Below, in pieces: positions 10,370 through 22,736 of a stretch of DNA of 64,000 bases (the first letter of the stretch is position 1; each line of letters begins with the position of its first letter). Location of the stretch: the NCBI RefSeq assembly GCF_000004075.3, contig NC_026660.2, positions 14,899,837 through 14,963,836 of the forward strand. Direction: 5' to 3'. The translations under genes and the position numbers were made by a program. The DNA is from Cucumis sativus. Lineage: Eukaryota > Streptophyta > Magnoliopsida > Cucurbitales > Cucurbitaceae. The notes under the pieces are model-generated. The model worked only from the letters and a program-made list of their open reading frames with translations, was not told the DNA's origin and did no database searches.

Positions 10370-13300
10370 ATGGGTTGCTTTAGCCATATCAGAAAACAAA
10401 AGAAAAGATTATCAGGGAGCAAATTAGAAAGCATTCAACCAGCTTCTTCAGGTATTTTTCATCTCTTTTTCAAATTTATTCAAGAGGTCCATTTCATTTT
10501 TTAAGATTCATACTATTAATTGTTCCCCCAAATGGGTCTAGAAAAATCCTTCAATGTGGACAAATTTTATGATTGATTTTGGTTACTTTAATTTTAACTT
10601 TTGATTACTTTTCATGTGGTTTTAGATTTGGAATGAACAATTTTATGTAAGTAAAAAGAAATTTCTCACATCAAGTTTTAGGATTGTTTCGTTTTCTTTT
10701 TTTTTATGTTTGCTTGGAAAATAAGATAGTATCCAATTTGTTAGATTTTGCCTCTACATTGTCTTGTAGAATTAGAAATGTTGGGATTTTTTCTTTTATT
10801 GTGCATCAATCAATGACGATTCTGGTGCACAGTTCTTTTCTTTAGAGATTTATCTTTGTCAAAAAAGCAATCAATCTTCTATGTTAAAAGATTGTAATTT
10901 GTAAAAACCAAGATTGTTGTAACTCAAGAACCGTAAAATTCTACAAATTTAATTTATATTAACTCATATTAACTGTGTTTTTGCATAGTTTATAAAATCT
11001 AAACTCAATGTAAGCATGGCATAAATTTATTATTGATCTAAATATCACTGACTCCTCGGGCAAATTTTTAAAGTATGTTGACGTATATTAATGATTAATT
11101 TTACATAATTCTATGTCGTGTCAACCTACAAATTAATTTTTTTAATTATATAAAAAATTGAAACAATGAATAATGCATTTTGGTGTTGCTTATGCTAATC
11201 ATTAATTTATTATTTATTTATTACCAGGAAATGCAGTAAAAGTAAAAAGGGATTTGAAAGTAAAAACAAGGGAAGAAGCAAAAGAGGTGGTTTACGAAAA
11301 CGAGCACCGGTTGGGTTCAAATATAAAGAAAGAGGTTTGTGGTGAAGCAAAAACGTCAAACGAAGAGGTAAAAACATTTACATTCCATGAACTAGCAGAA
11401 GCAACAAGAAATTTCAAGTCGGATTGCTTTCTAGGTGAAGGAGGATTTGGCAAAGTTTACAAGGGCTATTTGGCAAGGATTAACAAGGTACATTTTCTTT
11501 TTATCACTTTTCAAGTTAATCCACTCTAATAAAAGTAATGTACACATATCTAAATAATTTTAACACAACAACCATTAAACCTCCCACCATTACAAACAAA
11601 AATCTTATCATTTAATTAGGATTGAGCTGAGTTTTATTTTAATAATGATGCTTTAAAAAGTTGATTGTTTAGTAATTTTTTCTAAAAAAAATAATGTATA
11701 CATCCTCGTTTAGTCTTACAATAACTTTTATCTTTTTTAAATAGAGTAATTGAATTCTGAGTAAATTATAAAAAAACACTTTTTGAAAGAGTTTTTTTAG
11801 TTTTAAAATATGGATATAAACTTTAAATTTTTATTTACTTGTCTATTAATTTTTTATTGTTAAATTCAATTGACAATTTAAGGGCTTCTTCACTAGTTGA
11901 GTTATCTATTCTTTTAAAGAAATTTGTGTGATTGTTTCGCTAAAGGTAGATATAAACATATCATTCATTTAGGTTGAAAATATTAGTATGTACACCCCAA
12001 AACAAAATAATTTTAAGATATAACCAAATTTAGGTTGAAAATATTAGTATGTACACCCCAAAACAAAATAATTTTAAGATATAACCAAATTTATGTCTAA
12101 TTTTTAATATCTATATTATTATATATAAGCTCTGATGAGTTGGTACATGGTTGTTTTTATGTTTAAAAGTATTTGAATACATAGCTAAATACTAAAAACC
12201 AAAATAAATTTCCAATCATAAAAGATAAAAATTAGTATTTATAAGTTTACTTTTTAACAACTAAAACAAAGACAGTCCTTTTTTTTTTTTTTACTAAAAT
12301 ATATAACCAATATATTTGAATACATCTCTTACACTTTATTTTGAAATTACCTTATACTTTCCAAAGTTGTAATATTACACCCTAAACTTTCATATTTCAA
12401 AACTATATTTGGAATAGAATTCCTTAGAATTTAGAATATACTTCTTTGACAATAATCTAAAATAATAAAATAATCTAACTTTTTTTCTAAAATATCACTA
12501 GCACATCAATTATATGTATACTTCAAGAACATTTTTGAAACACTTATGTGAGTAATAAGTATTTTTTAAATAAATGACACAGTTCAAGAAATTGTTTTAA
12601 AGTGAAGTTATGATTGATAATTTAACATGCAAATAAAAAGAAAGAAAAAGAAAAAAAAGTAAGAGAAATTGATATTAATATATTGTTTTTTGGACTCTAA
12701 TTTTGATATAGCTTGTAGCTATAAAGCAACTTGATTGGAGTCGAGGTCAAGGAATAAGAGAATTCATGGTGGAAGTGGTAACATTAAGTTTGGCCAATGA
12801 CCCAAATCTTGTAAAATTGATAGGCTATTGTGTTGAGGGTGATCAAAGATTGTTGGTATATGAGTTCATGCCTTTAGGATCATTGGACAAACATTTGCAC
12901 GGTATGCCCTTTATTCTCTTTTTACTTTCTTTGAACAAAAAGAGAATAGAAGTTGTAAAGATAACAATTAAATTAAAAATATTAATTTATATTACAAAGT
13001 TTTAAAAAAAAAATTATAAAAGCAACGGGTCTAAATAGACTTTTAATGATAGATTTAATATGACCTATTATTCATAAATTATTTAGAGTCTATCAACAAT
13101 AAACGTTTGTTAGCGATAAACTTTGTTATATTTGTTTTTTTTTTTATAATTTTGCTGTACATTTGATTATTAACATCATTACAATTATCCTAATAAAAAT
13201 TTAAATGTATAATATTATTATTGATTATGATATATTACAAGTTTAGTTTTAGATTCCTTAAAGTTTACATACATTTGATATTATGAACTATCAAAAGTAC

Positions 13301-14751
13301 TCCAGTAGAATTGTTAATTTTATGTGTAATAATAATTTATGCTCATGAATTGAATTTGATGTCAAATAGAACTCTAGATTTTGAATTGTGTTTTACTTTG
13401 TGTGCGTGAATTTTGGAAATAATATTGGATAGGACGATGACTTGTACAGCATATTAACAACACACTATTGAAGATGGAAGTTTTTTAGGGTCTCTTTGAC
13501 ATTTTCTTAATTTATATTATTCATTGTGCCATAAGATTGAAACCTCAAAAACTTATTAAATTAATTATGTCTAAAAGTTTAAATAATAAATAAACATAAT
13601 TAGACTTTATTAAAAATATATGTATTATTTCCATATTAAGTAATGCTGAATGAGTAGTTAAGAGTTTGATTTGGTTGTGGGTATGTATATATGTATAGAT
13701 GTTCCAGCAGGGAACAAAGTGCTTGATTGGAATACAAGAATGAAGATAGCAGTAGGAGCAGCAAAAGGGTTGGAATATTTACACAACAAAATGAAGCCAG
13801 CAGTTATATATAGAGATTTAAAATGCTCAAATATTTTGTTGGGTGAAGATTATTGGCCAAAGCTCTCAGATTTTGGGCTAGCAAAAGTTGGTCCAAGTGG
13901 TGATAACACTCATGTGTCTACTAGAGTTATGGGCACTTATGGATATTGTGCACCAGATTACGCAATGACTGGCCAGTTGACATTCAAATGTGATATCTAC
14001 AGCTTTGGGGTTGTTTTATTGGAACTAATCACGGGTAGAAAAGCTATTGATCATACAAGACCTTCAAAGGAGCTGAGTTTGGTAGCATGGGTGAGTTTTT
14101 ATTTATTTTATTTTAATTTTCAACAAAAGTACTATTTTCATATAAGTTATTCAGAACATAAGTTGTATTTAAAAACTTCTTAAAATATTAATTACTTTTT
14201 AAAATCTTATAAATTACTCTAAAGAGATGTCATATATATTTCAAAAACTATTGTTGGGTATACATTTTCTTTAAAATAAATTTATATAAAAATGGAAAAT
14301 GAAATGATGTGACTATGTCCTGAAAAAAGATTTAGAATTTTATTCTAGGTCACTTTTTTTTTTTTTTTTGTCTAGTGCGTAGTTTTTATCTATAATTAAA
14401 AGAATTTCTATTCGATTACTTTAATTTTCTAACATAAAAAACAGTAATAATCATTTGAAAAGTATATTAAATTTAGTTAATTCACAAACTATGATTTTAT
14501 TAATTAACACAAATTTTGGTTGTATTTTTTTGTGTTGGTAGGCAAGACCATTGTTCCGAGACCGAAAGAGATTCTTAGTAATGGCAGATCCAAGGTTGGA
14601 TGGTCAATTTCCCATTAGAGGATTGTATCAAGCTCTTGCCATTGCAGCAATGTGTCTTCAAGAACAACCTACGATGAGACCAACAATATCAGAAGTTGTC
14701 GCAGCTTTAAATTTTCTTGCTTCTCAAAATTATTCTCACACAACCGATTAG
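10370..14751 (+). CDS. Receptor-like cytoplasmic kinase, subfamily VII (PBL5/PBL6-like), five exons
   Basis: Exons 10370-10451, 11228-11487, 12712-12901, 13699-14090 and 14542-14751 join in frame to 377 aa. The N-terminus MGCFSH carries Gly2 and Cys3, a typical N-myristoylation/palmitoylation site for plasma-membrane anchoring. The kinase domain starts after [13 protein letters not shown]. It has the P-loop GEGGFGKV (97-104), catalytic Lys119 in [16 protein letters not shown] with Asp217, and DFG (235-237). The activation segment reads [18 protein letters not shown]: the usual APE motif is APD, a conservative change that I recall in the Arabidopsis PBL6 branch. The ending [16 protein letters not shown] also matches PBL5/PBL6. 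RLCK-VII kinases relay signals from immune and developmental receptor kinases; the receptor partner here is unknown. All kinase motifs needed for activity are present. Confidence 0.92.
11971..12092 (+). repeat. 61-bp tandem duplication in RLCK intron 2
   Basis: Two virtually identical units beginning AGGTTGAAAATATTAGTATG at 11971 and 12032, inside the 1.2 kb second intron. Confidence 0.95.
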
Positions 14752-16031
14752 CTTATAAATATCAATTACCCAATTCTAATATATTATATACTTCTTTTCA
14801 TGGGTCTATCTCCCTAAGAAGCTTATAATTATGTGACCCACTATAGGATTGTTATATTGGGGTAGGATGAAGGTATAGGATCATGTTTGAGTTGTCTTTA
14901 TGATTCTATTGATTTCGTTTTTAGTTTTTTAGTTTTTTTTTTAATAATAATAAGATTGAGTTAGTTTTATGAGTTCTAAACTTTGTAGCAATTATCTTCT
15001 TTTGATAATCTTTTCTATGGTTTATTGTTAACACATATATTGAGGACAAAATTGTTAGAGTTAAAAAAATGACTTTTAGAGCTTTACCTTTTCCTCTTCT
15101 TCTTTTTATGTTCAAATTTGTGACTTTCGGTAAAGTCATTCATCAAATAAGTTAGGGAGATTTTCCATTTCAAGGTTGTTTAAATATTATTATACGTATA
15201 ATAATATTTAAACAAAGTATGGAGATTTGTAAGAGCTGGTCGATTAGAGCTTTTGAACAGTTGGTGATTTGTTTTTCAATCTTCTTACGTAGTAGAATCA
15301 AATTTCTAAAGATGTGTTTAGTCCAAAGAGCGGAAAGTAAAATTTGTGAACTGTGTTTTTGTTTAGTTTAAAGTGTCGATGGATTAATTACTAAAAAAAC
15401 ATATTAAATTTTTAAAAAATTTATTAACTTCTTATATGGTGGTGATAGAAGTTCACAACTTTCTAAACTTCATAGTTCAATACTTATTAATATTTTACTT
15501 GAGATTAAAGAAGAGTTGAAACATTATAAGAATTATTAAAAGTTAAAAAAATATTCGAAAACGTGAGTAATTGAAGACGAAATGAAAATGAAATCGTGAA
15601 ACGTAAAAATATTAAAAAAGAAAGTTTGATTGATATCAGACCTGTCTGAATCGAATTAGGTCAAAAACATTCAATTCAAACATGAATTTTGAATAACTTT
15701 ACGCTACAAATCAATCATTATGAGAATTTGGACTCTTTGAATTTCTAACATTAGAAAAAATAATAGAAGAAGAAGAATGGAAGATAGTTGATTTGGGTTT
15801 AAAATGTTAGTTTGTGATTTTTTCTCTCCCTAAACTATAATGCTGGAATTGAAGTCGTAAATACATAAATATATGATTTTAAAACTTTGAAAGAATAGTG
15901 AAGTTTCCCGCCCAAACTCAACACCTAACAAACAAACAGAATATAAGTACAAAGAAGCATATACAACATTAATGGAGGCCAAGGCAATGATCAACTTCAC
16001 ATCCTCATTCCCCCACTTCCATTGTTGAAAA
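14752..16031. other. Intergenic between RLCK and small membrane-protein gene
   Basis: AT-rich with no supported gene. The first 200 bp should hold the kinase 3' UTR. A short inverted repeat (AAATATTATTATACGTATAATAATATTT) spans 15182-15209. Confidence 0.5.
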
Positions 16032-16781
16032 ATGCAGCAGAGAGCTATCCGTACAACAACCGACGATCCTTGCACCATAATGAACTCCACTCTATCACAA
16101 GATCAGCCTCAAGGAATTAGATTATCAATGGACGATTTCACTGCCGCTGGTGATCTTCTTCCAGTTTCCGATCCTCGTTTCTGGATAAGGAAGCGAGATC
16201 GCAATTCACGCTACAGATTCCGCGTGCATTGGATTCATTTGATTCCTTTGATTCTGCTCCTCATCCTCTTTATTCTCTGGTGGTCATCTTATCCAGGTAA
16301 ATTTCCTCAATAATACATTATTATTCTGTTTATCTTAGGTACATTCACGTAATTTTCTTCAATCGATAAATCTCATCCGTTGACAATTCGTTTCTGATTC
16401 TTCTTGCATGTATAATTTAGCACTTTCTTTCACTTTCCGATATATATTCTGATTTTATCAAGAATTTTCAAGTACTTACTCTTTTTCTTGATTTCATGAT
16501 CTTGTTCTTTCTTGCCTCCTCTGTTGTTGATCAGTAATTTCTAAATCGATTTACTAATACTTGTGCTCTTTTTCTCATGCGAACACATGAATTTAGCGAT
16601 CAAGGATGGAGGAATTAGGGCAGTTGATGAGAAGGATCGGTTTCCGGAGGTGCCGAAGTACGTTGATCATACCGAACTTGCCGTTCTTGGAGATGCTGGA
16701 ATGGATATTGCTTCGAGTCCTTTGAATCTAACCAGCGTTGGCGATCGAGATTCACGAATAATACCAAGTAAAATCGATTGA
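16032..16781 (+). CDS. Small single-pass membrane protein, unknown function, two exons
   Basis: Exons 16032-16296 and 16597-16781 join in frame to a 149-aa protein ending at TGA 16779-16781. The N-terminal half is hydrophilic (RLSMDDFTAAGDLLPVSDPR). A basic patch (WIRKRDRNSRYRFRVHW, 51-67) precedes one strong hydrophobic helix (about 68-84, LIPLILLLILFILWW). The C-terminal tail (exon 2) is acidic/mixed. There is no N-terminal signal peptide, so the helix is probably a signal anchor; the positive-inside rule puts the N-terminus in the cytosol. Codon use and GC content are clearly higher than the flanks, supporting a real gene. Met at 16080 (MNSTLSQ) is an alternative start. I do not recognise the family. 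Confidence 0.8.
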
Positions 16782-18387
16782 GAATTGTTTTTTTTTTTTC
16801 TTTTTTTCTTTTTTTGTCTCGTTTAGAAATCTGAGATTAGTTTCACTGAAAATCAAGTAGTTGATGGAGAGGAGAGATTGGGAATTTACAGAACTGTCCC
16901 CATACAATGCATTGGCATTCAATCAGATTTACTCATAGAATATATAACAGAAAAGCATAGTCGAGTAGCAATTCAATGAAAATATTTTGGAAACTTGATA
17001 TGATACTGATCTTTCCCATTCTTGAAGAATTATACATATTTGTTAATAGATTGTTTATGATCTCATTTAAAAATACATAGAATGATAGATTTACGGTATT
17101 TATTGATTAATATGTTTCTCAAAATCTCCAATTCAACATTCTCATAAATTGTGTTTGAGTTTTCTGTCACACGTGTAACATTTTTTTGGAATTGACCAAT
17201 GGTTTATAAGAAAACCACTTATCTTCTCCCTTTCAATTTATGTTCTTTAAGTAATAGTGGGAGGGAAAAAAAAAAAGAAGAGGTAACGAGTAAATATTCC
17301 TATTATTTTTGTTAAATTATAAAAATTATAACTCAAAACATAAATTTAAACTTTGAAAAGTACTAATGTTACAGTTGAACTTTCACATTAAAAAATAATG
17401 TAAATTTCTTTGAAAAAATGAATGAAGATTGAGATATAAAATGTTGTGACAATAACGGTTTTAGTTATTTTCATACAATTCTAAGTATATCTTGTTTGAA
17501 ATTCTAGAGTTTAGCTTCAATTAAAGTTTAGATATAATATTACCATTTTTAAAAATATGTAAACACTTCTAAAACAAATGAGAAAGGTCAAGAATTTGCC
17601 ATAATTGGATTGTAAGAGTCGCATGAGTGGGATAAAAGTTGGTATTACTAAAGTATTACTATTTTCATATGTTTGTGTGTCTTGTATTAGTGTATTTTCA
17701 AGATTATTACTACAACTATTATGAAATTAAAAAATTGAACCTTCAAATTGGGAGTGAATGTAAATTAAGTTTCGCCTATCGGATAATTCTAATCAATTGG
17801 CTACATCTCAACAACAAAAAAAAAAAAAAAGAAGAAGAAGAAGAAGTAGAGAGAATATACGGAAGGCCACTTGATTGTAGGTGAAGTTAGGTAGTGTTTG
17901 TACTACCAAGAGGTGGATTGGAAGTTACTTTTGAAAAAAAAAAAACCTTATGGGCTGATCCATTGGAGTGGAGGAATGAAGGGCGGCCCAAAAACTTGGA
18001 GGCCGAGAGTCCATTAGTAGTCAATTTGAGTGATTGCACATGAGGCATGTGATTCCATCTATCTATCGGCCTTCCCCTGGAAACCTACCTCAAACAACCA
18101 CCAGGGCCACTTGAGGAGGGGACCATGTTAGGACCGAATTAAAAATTACATAAATATTATATGTATATTGTATGTGTATGTGTATGTGTGTATGAGTGTA
18201 TGAGTGTATATAATAATATATGTGTTAAGATTAATGTAGGAAAGGGGTTTTGATGAAGGTGATGTGACTCCACATTTGGGGCATCCTACCTGTACACTCA
18301 AAGCCGTGACCGGATAAGCTAAATGAAATATAAACAAAAACAACAACAAAAGAAAGAAAAAAAAGAAAGAAAAAGGGGGGGTAATTT

Positions 18388-18406
18388 CACGTGGGTATGT
18401 GGGCCC
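18388..18406. promoter_or_regulatory. G-box next to a TCP-type site
   Basis: CACGTG at 18388-18393 is followed by GTGGGCCC at 18399-18406, matching the class I TCP consensus GTGGGNCC. No gene start is evident nearby, so this may be fortuitous. Confidence 0.3.
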
Positions 18407-20986
18407 TACCACATGTGGGGGACTTTTCCACTCCCCTCATTCGTCTCTTTCACCTCCTCGCTCATGTTTATAGCCATTACCATTAGCCACCCAATCCGCA
18501 TTTTAGGTATTCCCCTTTCTATACTCTCTTCCATTTTACCTTTTAAATACTTCTCATTTTTACTCTTAATTTTTATATCAATCTTCCTACTTAAGTTTAT
18601 GGTACATTTCTTTTTTATCTTTTACTTCTATTTTTTTTAAAACATACCTTTTTTACCATTTACCAAATCATCATCCCTTAACAAATAGAAAAACCTAAAA
18701 ATCGACACATATAATATATATGTGGTTCACTAATATTATATTAGATGGAATTCTTTTAGATTCTACATTACACCACTAGAGATTATAGGATCGACTTATG
18801 CACGTCTCTAAACTATAGGATCAAAATTACGAAAAATAAACTTAAAAGTTTTCGAGGATGACACTCCCAAACCCTACTGGACATATTGTTCTTGGACTTT
18901 TGCTCATTTGACTACTCATTGAGACTCCCATATTAGATTGTTCCTAGCACCACATAACAAAGTTAAGAAAGTCCAACAATATTTATTTATCGTGTTTCTT
19001 TGTGTGACAAAAGTATTGTTGATATTTAAATCAATTTTAATTAAAAAAACAATAGAAAAAATAATTTCTCAAATTTTGATTACTTATGGAATTAGGAAAA
19101 ACTAATAGAAGCATATATATATAGTACTATTTTTTTTCTATATTTTCATTGTTCTATTGATATAAGGGGTGAATCCATATTTTCATTTTCATTGTATCGT
19201 AAAAAGCATGAACCATAAAAAAATTGTTACTAACATAAATATAATATAAATAATAGACATCATAATAATTTAAAAATCAAATAACGTTTATTTATTAATT
19301 TAATTATTTTATATAGTTTTTAAAAAATATCCATTAAAATTTGTGTAAAATTTTAAAACGTTAAGAATTTTGTGAAACTTTGAGGGAAATTTACTTATCT
19401 CTTTAATTCCATTTGTAACAAAGAAAGAAAGTCTCGTGGGAAAGGTTGTGGCTGTCTACCGTTAAATTTCCATTATCTCCTAAGAAATATACGTTTTTAC
19501 GTTAATTACGAGGGTAATAGCGGAAATTTCAGTTGCTAATGATTAGTATTTTTATTTTGAATGATAATTTTTTGTTATCCTTTTCTGCATCCAAAGCCGT
19601 TCTTTCTTTTTTTAGTGGTCAATTATTGACATTACCTTATGAGGAAATTATTGTCCTCTTAAAATAATTAAAGAAGTAACCCTCTTTTTAACCTTAAACG
19701 TTACAACAATAGTAATTATTTAACTTTTACAATAACAATGCAAAAATTAAAACTTGTTTACAACCTTCTTAAAATAATTCTTAGTTAAAAAGTACCTTTT
19801 ATCATTAACTTTAAATTAAGAATGAAATAAGGTTGTTTGAAAAATATTCTTTTAACTTTTATTAATTTTAAGAATACCATGGAACCATTATTTTTTCAAA
19901 AGTTGTACATTTAAAAAAGAACTATTTTTACATAATAGGATAAAGTTGATAATGTGAAAATAATGTTACTTCATGATGGAATATGATTCTAAATGTCACA
20001 AGATGAATAATAATTGTGTCAAAATTATATACTATATTTTCTCAGCCTTCATTATTAAGACAACGAAGTTTCAATAATTATGAAGGGAATTTTTCGTCCA
20101 TAATGAATTGTGCCTTCTACATGTTTTGTTTATCTTCAAAAATCATTTCACATATATATATAGTTTTTTTTTTTTTGAGATAAAAAGATTAGATAATTTT
20201 GAATTGATTCTTTGAGACATAGATATATCAATTTTAATTTCACAATATGGGGAGAGAGCATTGAAAGGAATCCACATCCTATAGGACATATATAATACAA
20301 AAATCTTGTTTCAAAAAAGAGATGGGACGAGGATGTCCTCTTCTCAACACTCCTCTTTTTATTGTCTTCTCAATTTATTTATAATATAATTCTTTTTTAT
20401 TTTTCATTTTACGTTTTACTTCTATTTCTAATTCAAAAAATTATTTTAAATCACACACCTTTTAAAAGTATCTACAAGTATGCAACAAAATATCATAATT
20501 TATGTACGATAGATCATGATAGACTACTATATGTATTGAGTGAGAGGTAGGACATTTTGATTCTCTTTTAGTTGACTACCTAAGCGAGGCAAATTCGAGC
20601 TCGAAAGTTTAAGGATTCCTCATCATCTTATTTGATGTGCTGACCATCTTAACCTTCCTCTCATGTGGGAAAATTCTTTGATTTCTTTTGGCACAATATG
20701 ATTATTTATTGATCTATTATTGTCAAGGTAGATGAATTGTAATATTTATTATATTTCGTAAATATTTTGGTCTATTTTAATATATTTTGAAAATAATAAT
20801 TTTAAATTCTAAATTCTAAATTCTAAATTCTAAAGTTAACCATTTGCTAATAGTATATGTTTATTTATTTATAAAACAAAATTAAAAGTTCATAGTGAGA
20901 ACTAATCGACATATAAAGAACAAAATAAAAGTTCTAAATTTGCATGCACTTAGATACTTTAAAATATTTTTAAAGTTTAAGTGTTC

Positions 20987-21040
20987 GTATACTATGAGAT
21001 TAGATAATATTTTGTATACTATGAGATTAGATAATATTTT
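20987..21040 (+). repeat. 27-bp tandem duplication
   Basis: Two copies of a unit starting GTATACTATGAGATTAGATA, at 20987 and 21014. Confidence 0.9.
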
Positions 21041-21689
21041 GGAATCTAAACAAGTAGTTTAATTACAAATTATTATAGAGATTAAACCTTCTTATAAAAG
21101 AATATTTACTGTGGTCGATCATTATAAGTACTCTCACATATAGTTTCAATCTAGTTCAATAGTTTCTATAACTATATATTTTCATTTTTTTTTGACACTC
21201 TAAAACGTTTGATTCTTTTCATTCAACCATAAATTTCATTTCAATTGATGATATTAGATATATGAAACATACATTAAAAAAAGTTTACTCAAATACAAAA
21301 TTATAACATCTTCAATCCAATTAGAGAAATGAAGCATTCATGTTGTGGAAAAAGTAAAATATATAGATCAAGAATCACAAAAGTGTAAAAATTACAATGA
21401 TTCATATTCAAAATTGAAGAGAGTATAATAAGAAGAAGAAGAAGAATGGTAAATAATAAGTGAGTGGGGAGGCAGCGGGACAAGGAAATACAAAGGGCCA
21501 ATGGTACTGAGATGAACCGGTCGGGAGAGCCAACAACTCACAATGTGCCTTATTTCACAACACACACAAACCTCAAATCCATTCATCTTTTGTCTTCATT
21601 TTCCTCCCCATCTCCCTTTAAAAATCTCACCAAATAAAAACAAAATCCAACCCCCTCCCTCAAAAAGAACCCTAGAGACTACCTGGCCC

Positions 21690-22195
21690 TTTCCTCGTGC
21701 ATCAAAAATCGTGCAAATCACCCCAAGTAAAACTATGTTAAGTGCAAAGTTCAGTCTAAGATGTACACACAAATTCTTTCATCTTCTAATGTTACGGTGT
21801 AGTGCATGCCATTTGTTGTTGCCTACAAAGATAATAAGCATTTACAATATTAAACAGCAGAGGGCAAAGCTTAGTGGTATTAGCAATAACTTGTAGAGAT
21901 GTGTGTGTGGAGTGACTAAACCTCACTCATAAAAAAGAAACTTGATGTGAACAAAGTGACAATCCAATATGACGTATTTTTTTCCTCCGGTGAAAAATGG
22001 GATTAGAAGCAATGTGTGTGGCAATATGTTGTCACATAACAATAGAGTAGGAGCTCAAAATCCTCAAGCAACTGAATAATCAACCAAATAAGTATATTTA
22101 TAGTTGCTACCAAATACTCGGTACTCAGCCTCGGTTGATGAATAAAACATAATGTTTGTTTCTTGGCCGGCTTATCGTGAAATGAGTGAATCACT
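21690..22195 (-). mobile_element. Ty1/copia retrotransposon fragment (RNase H / 3' end), decayed
   Basis: On the minus strand, YSSTEAEYRVFGATINILIW (about 22150-22090) corresponds to the conserved SSTEAEYRA motif at the copia RNase H region. Further down, ILDCHFVHIKF matches the IDCHFVR segment, and a third frame gives an ISTSYQLADIFTKALP-like remnant. Stops and frameshifts are frequent. Only the 3' end of pol is present; no LTR was identified with confidence. Direction is from 22195 toward 21690. Confidence 0.7.
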
Positions 22196-22212
22196 TGAAA
22201 ACATATGAAAAC

Positions 22213-22728
22213 TAGGGGTGTCCATAAAATATTTGAAAACTGAATCGAAACCGATGTATGTGGTTTGGTGCGGTTTATGTTAGGTTGAAACTATTTCTTT
22301 TGCGATTCGATTCAGTTTAATGTTTTAAACCGATTTTATAACCGAATCAAACCGCTTCATTTTTTAAAAAATAAAAAATTGAATTGAATTAAAGAAATCT
22401 TCATAAACGTTTTGTTTCTAAAATTCAGTTAAATATGTTGACCCGAAAATACACTGAGGTCTAAAATAGAAAGGAAAATATTATAGAACCCAATGCTTTG
22501 GTGACTCGAGATTGTCCAAGATTTAAAATAGGAAAGCAAATTTTATCGAACTTAATGCTTTGGTAGCATGAGATTCTCCAGGATTTAAACAATTGTAATC
22601 GAACCATATATGTGATTCGGTTTGACACAAATGTGCAGTTCGATTAAGTTTTGTATGAGATTTTTTTTTTTTTTTGCACTTTGCAGTTTAGTGCAGTTTC
22701 AACTTGAATCAAACCAAAAACACTCCTA
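22213..22728. mobile_element. Non-autonomous hAT-like element (MITE) with 8-bp TSD
   Basis: Starts TAGGGGTGT and ends ACACTCCTA, an imperfect terminal inverted repeat of hAT type. It is flanked by ATGAAAAC (22205-22212) and ATGAAAAT (22729-22736), a 7/8 match of the 8-bp target duplication expected for hAT. The 516-bp interior has no coding capacity, is rich in GGTTTGGTGCGGTTT / AAACCG-type words, and contains an internal imperfect duplication of about 65 bp (22455-22585, both halves with CTTTGGT and GAGATT). It lies just beyond the copia fragment. Confidence 0.85.
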
Positions 22729-22736
22729 ATGAAAAT

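Larger units (their letters stand above)
16782..21689. other. Gene-poor intergenic stretch
   Basis: No supported coding gene. AT-rich with scattered A/T runs, a GAA microsatellite (about 17833-17845), alternating GTATGT sequence (18165-18210), an AAATTCT heptamer repeat (about 20802-20836) and a 27-bp duplication (20987-21040). The stretch 21540-21690 is CT-rich and leader-like, directly abutting the copia fragment that follows. Confidence 0.5.

Noticed and set aside
18146..18640. Overlapping open frames on both strands in a simple-sequence region
   Set aside because: Low-complexity translation (Lys or Phe/Tyr-rich), with no splice partners or domains.
20802..20836. Telomere-like heptamer array
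   Set aside because: The unit is AAATTCT (TTTAGAA complement), not the plant telomere TTTAGGG; only about five copies in AT-rich DNA.
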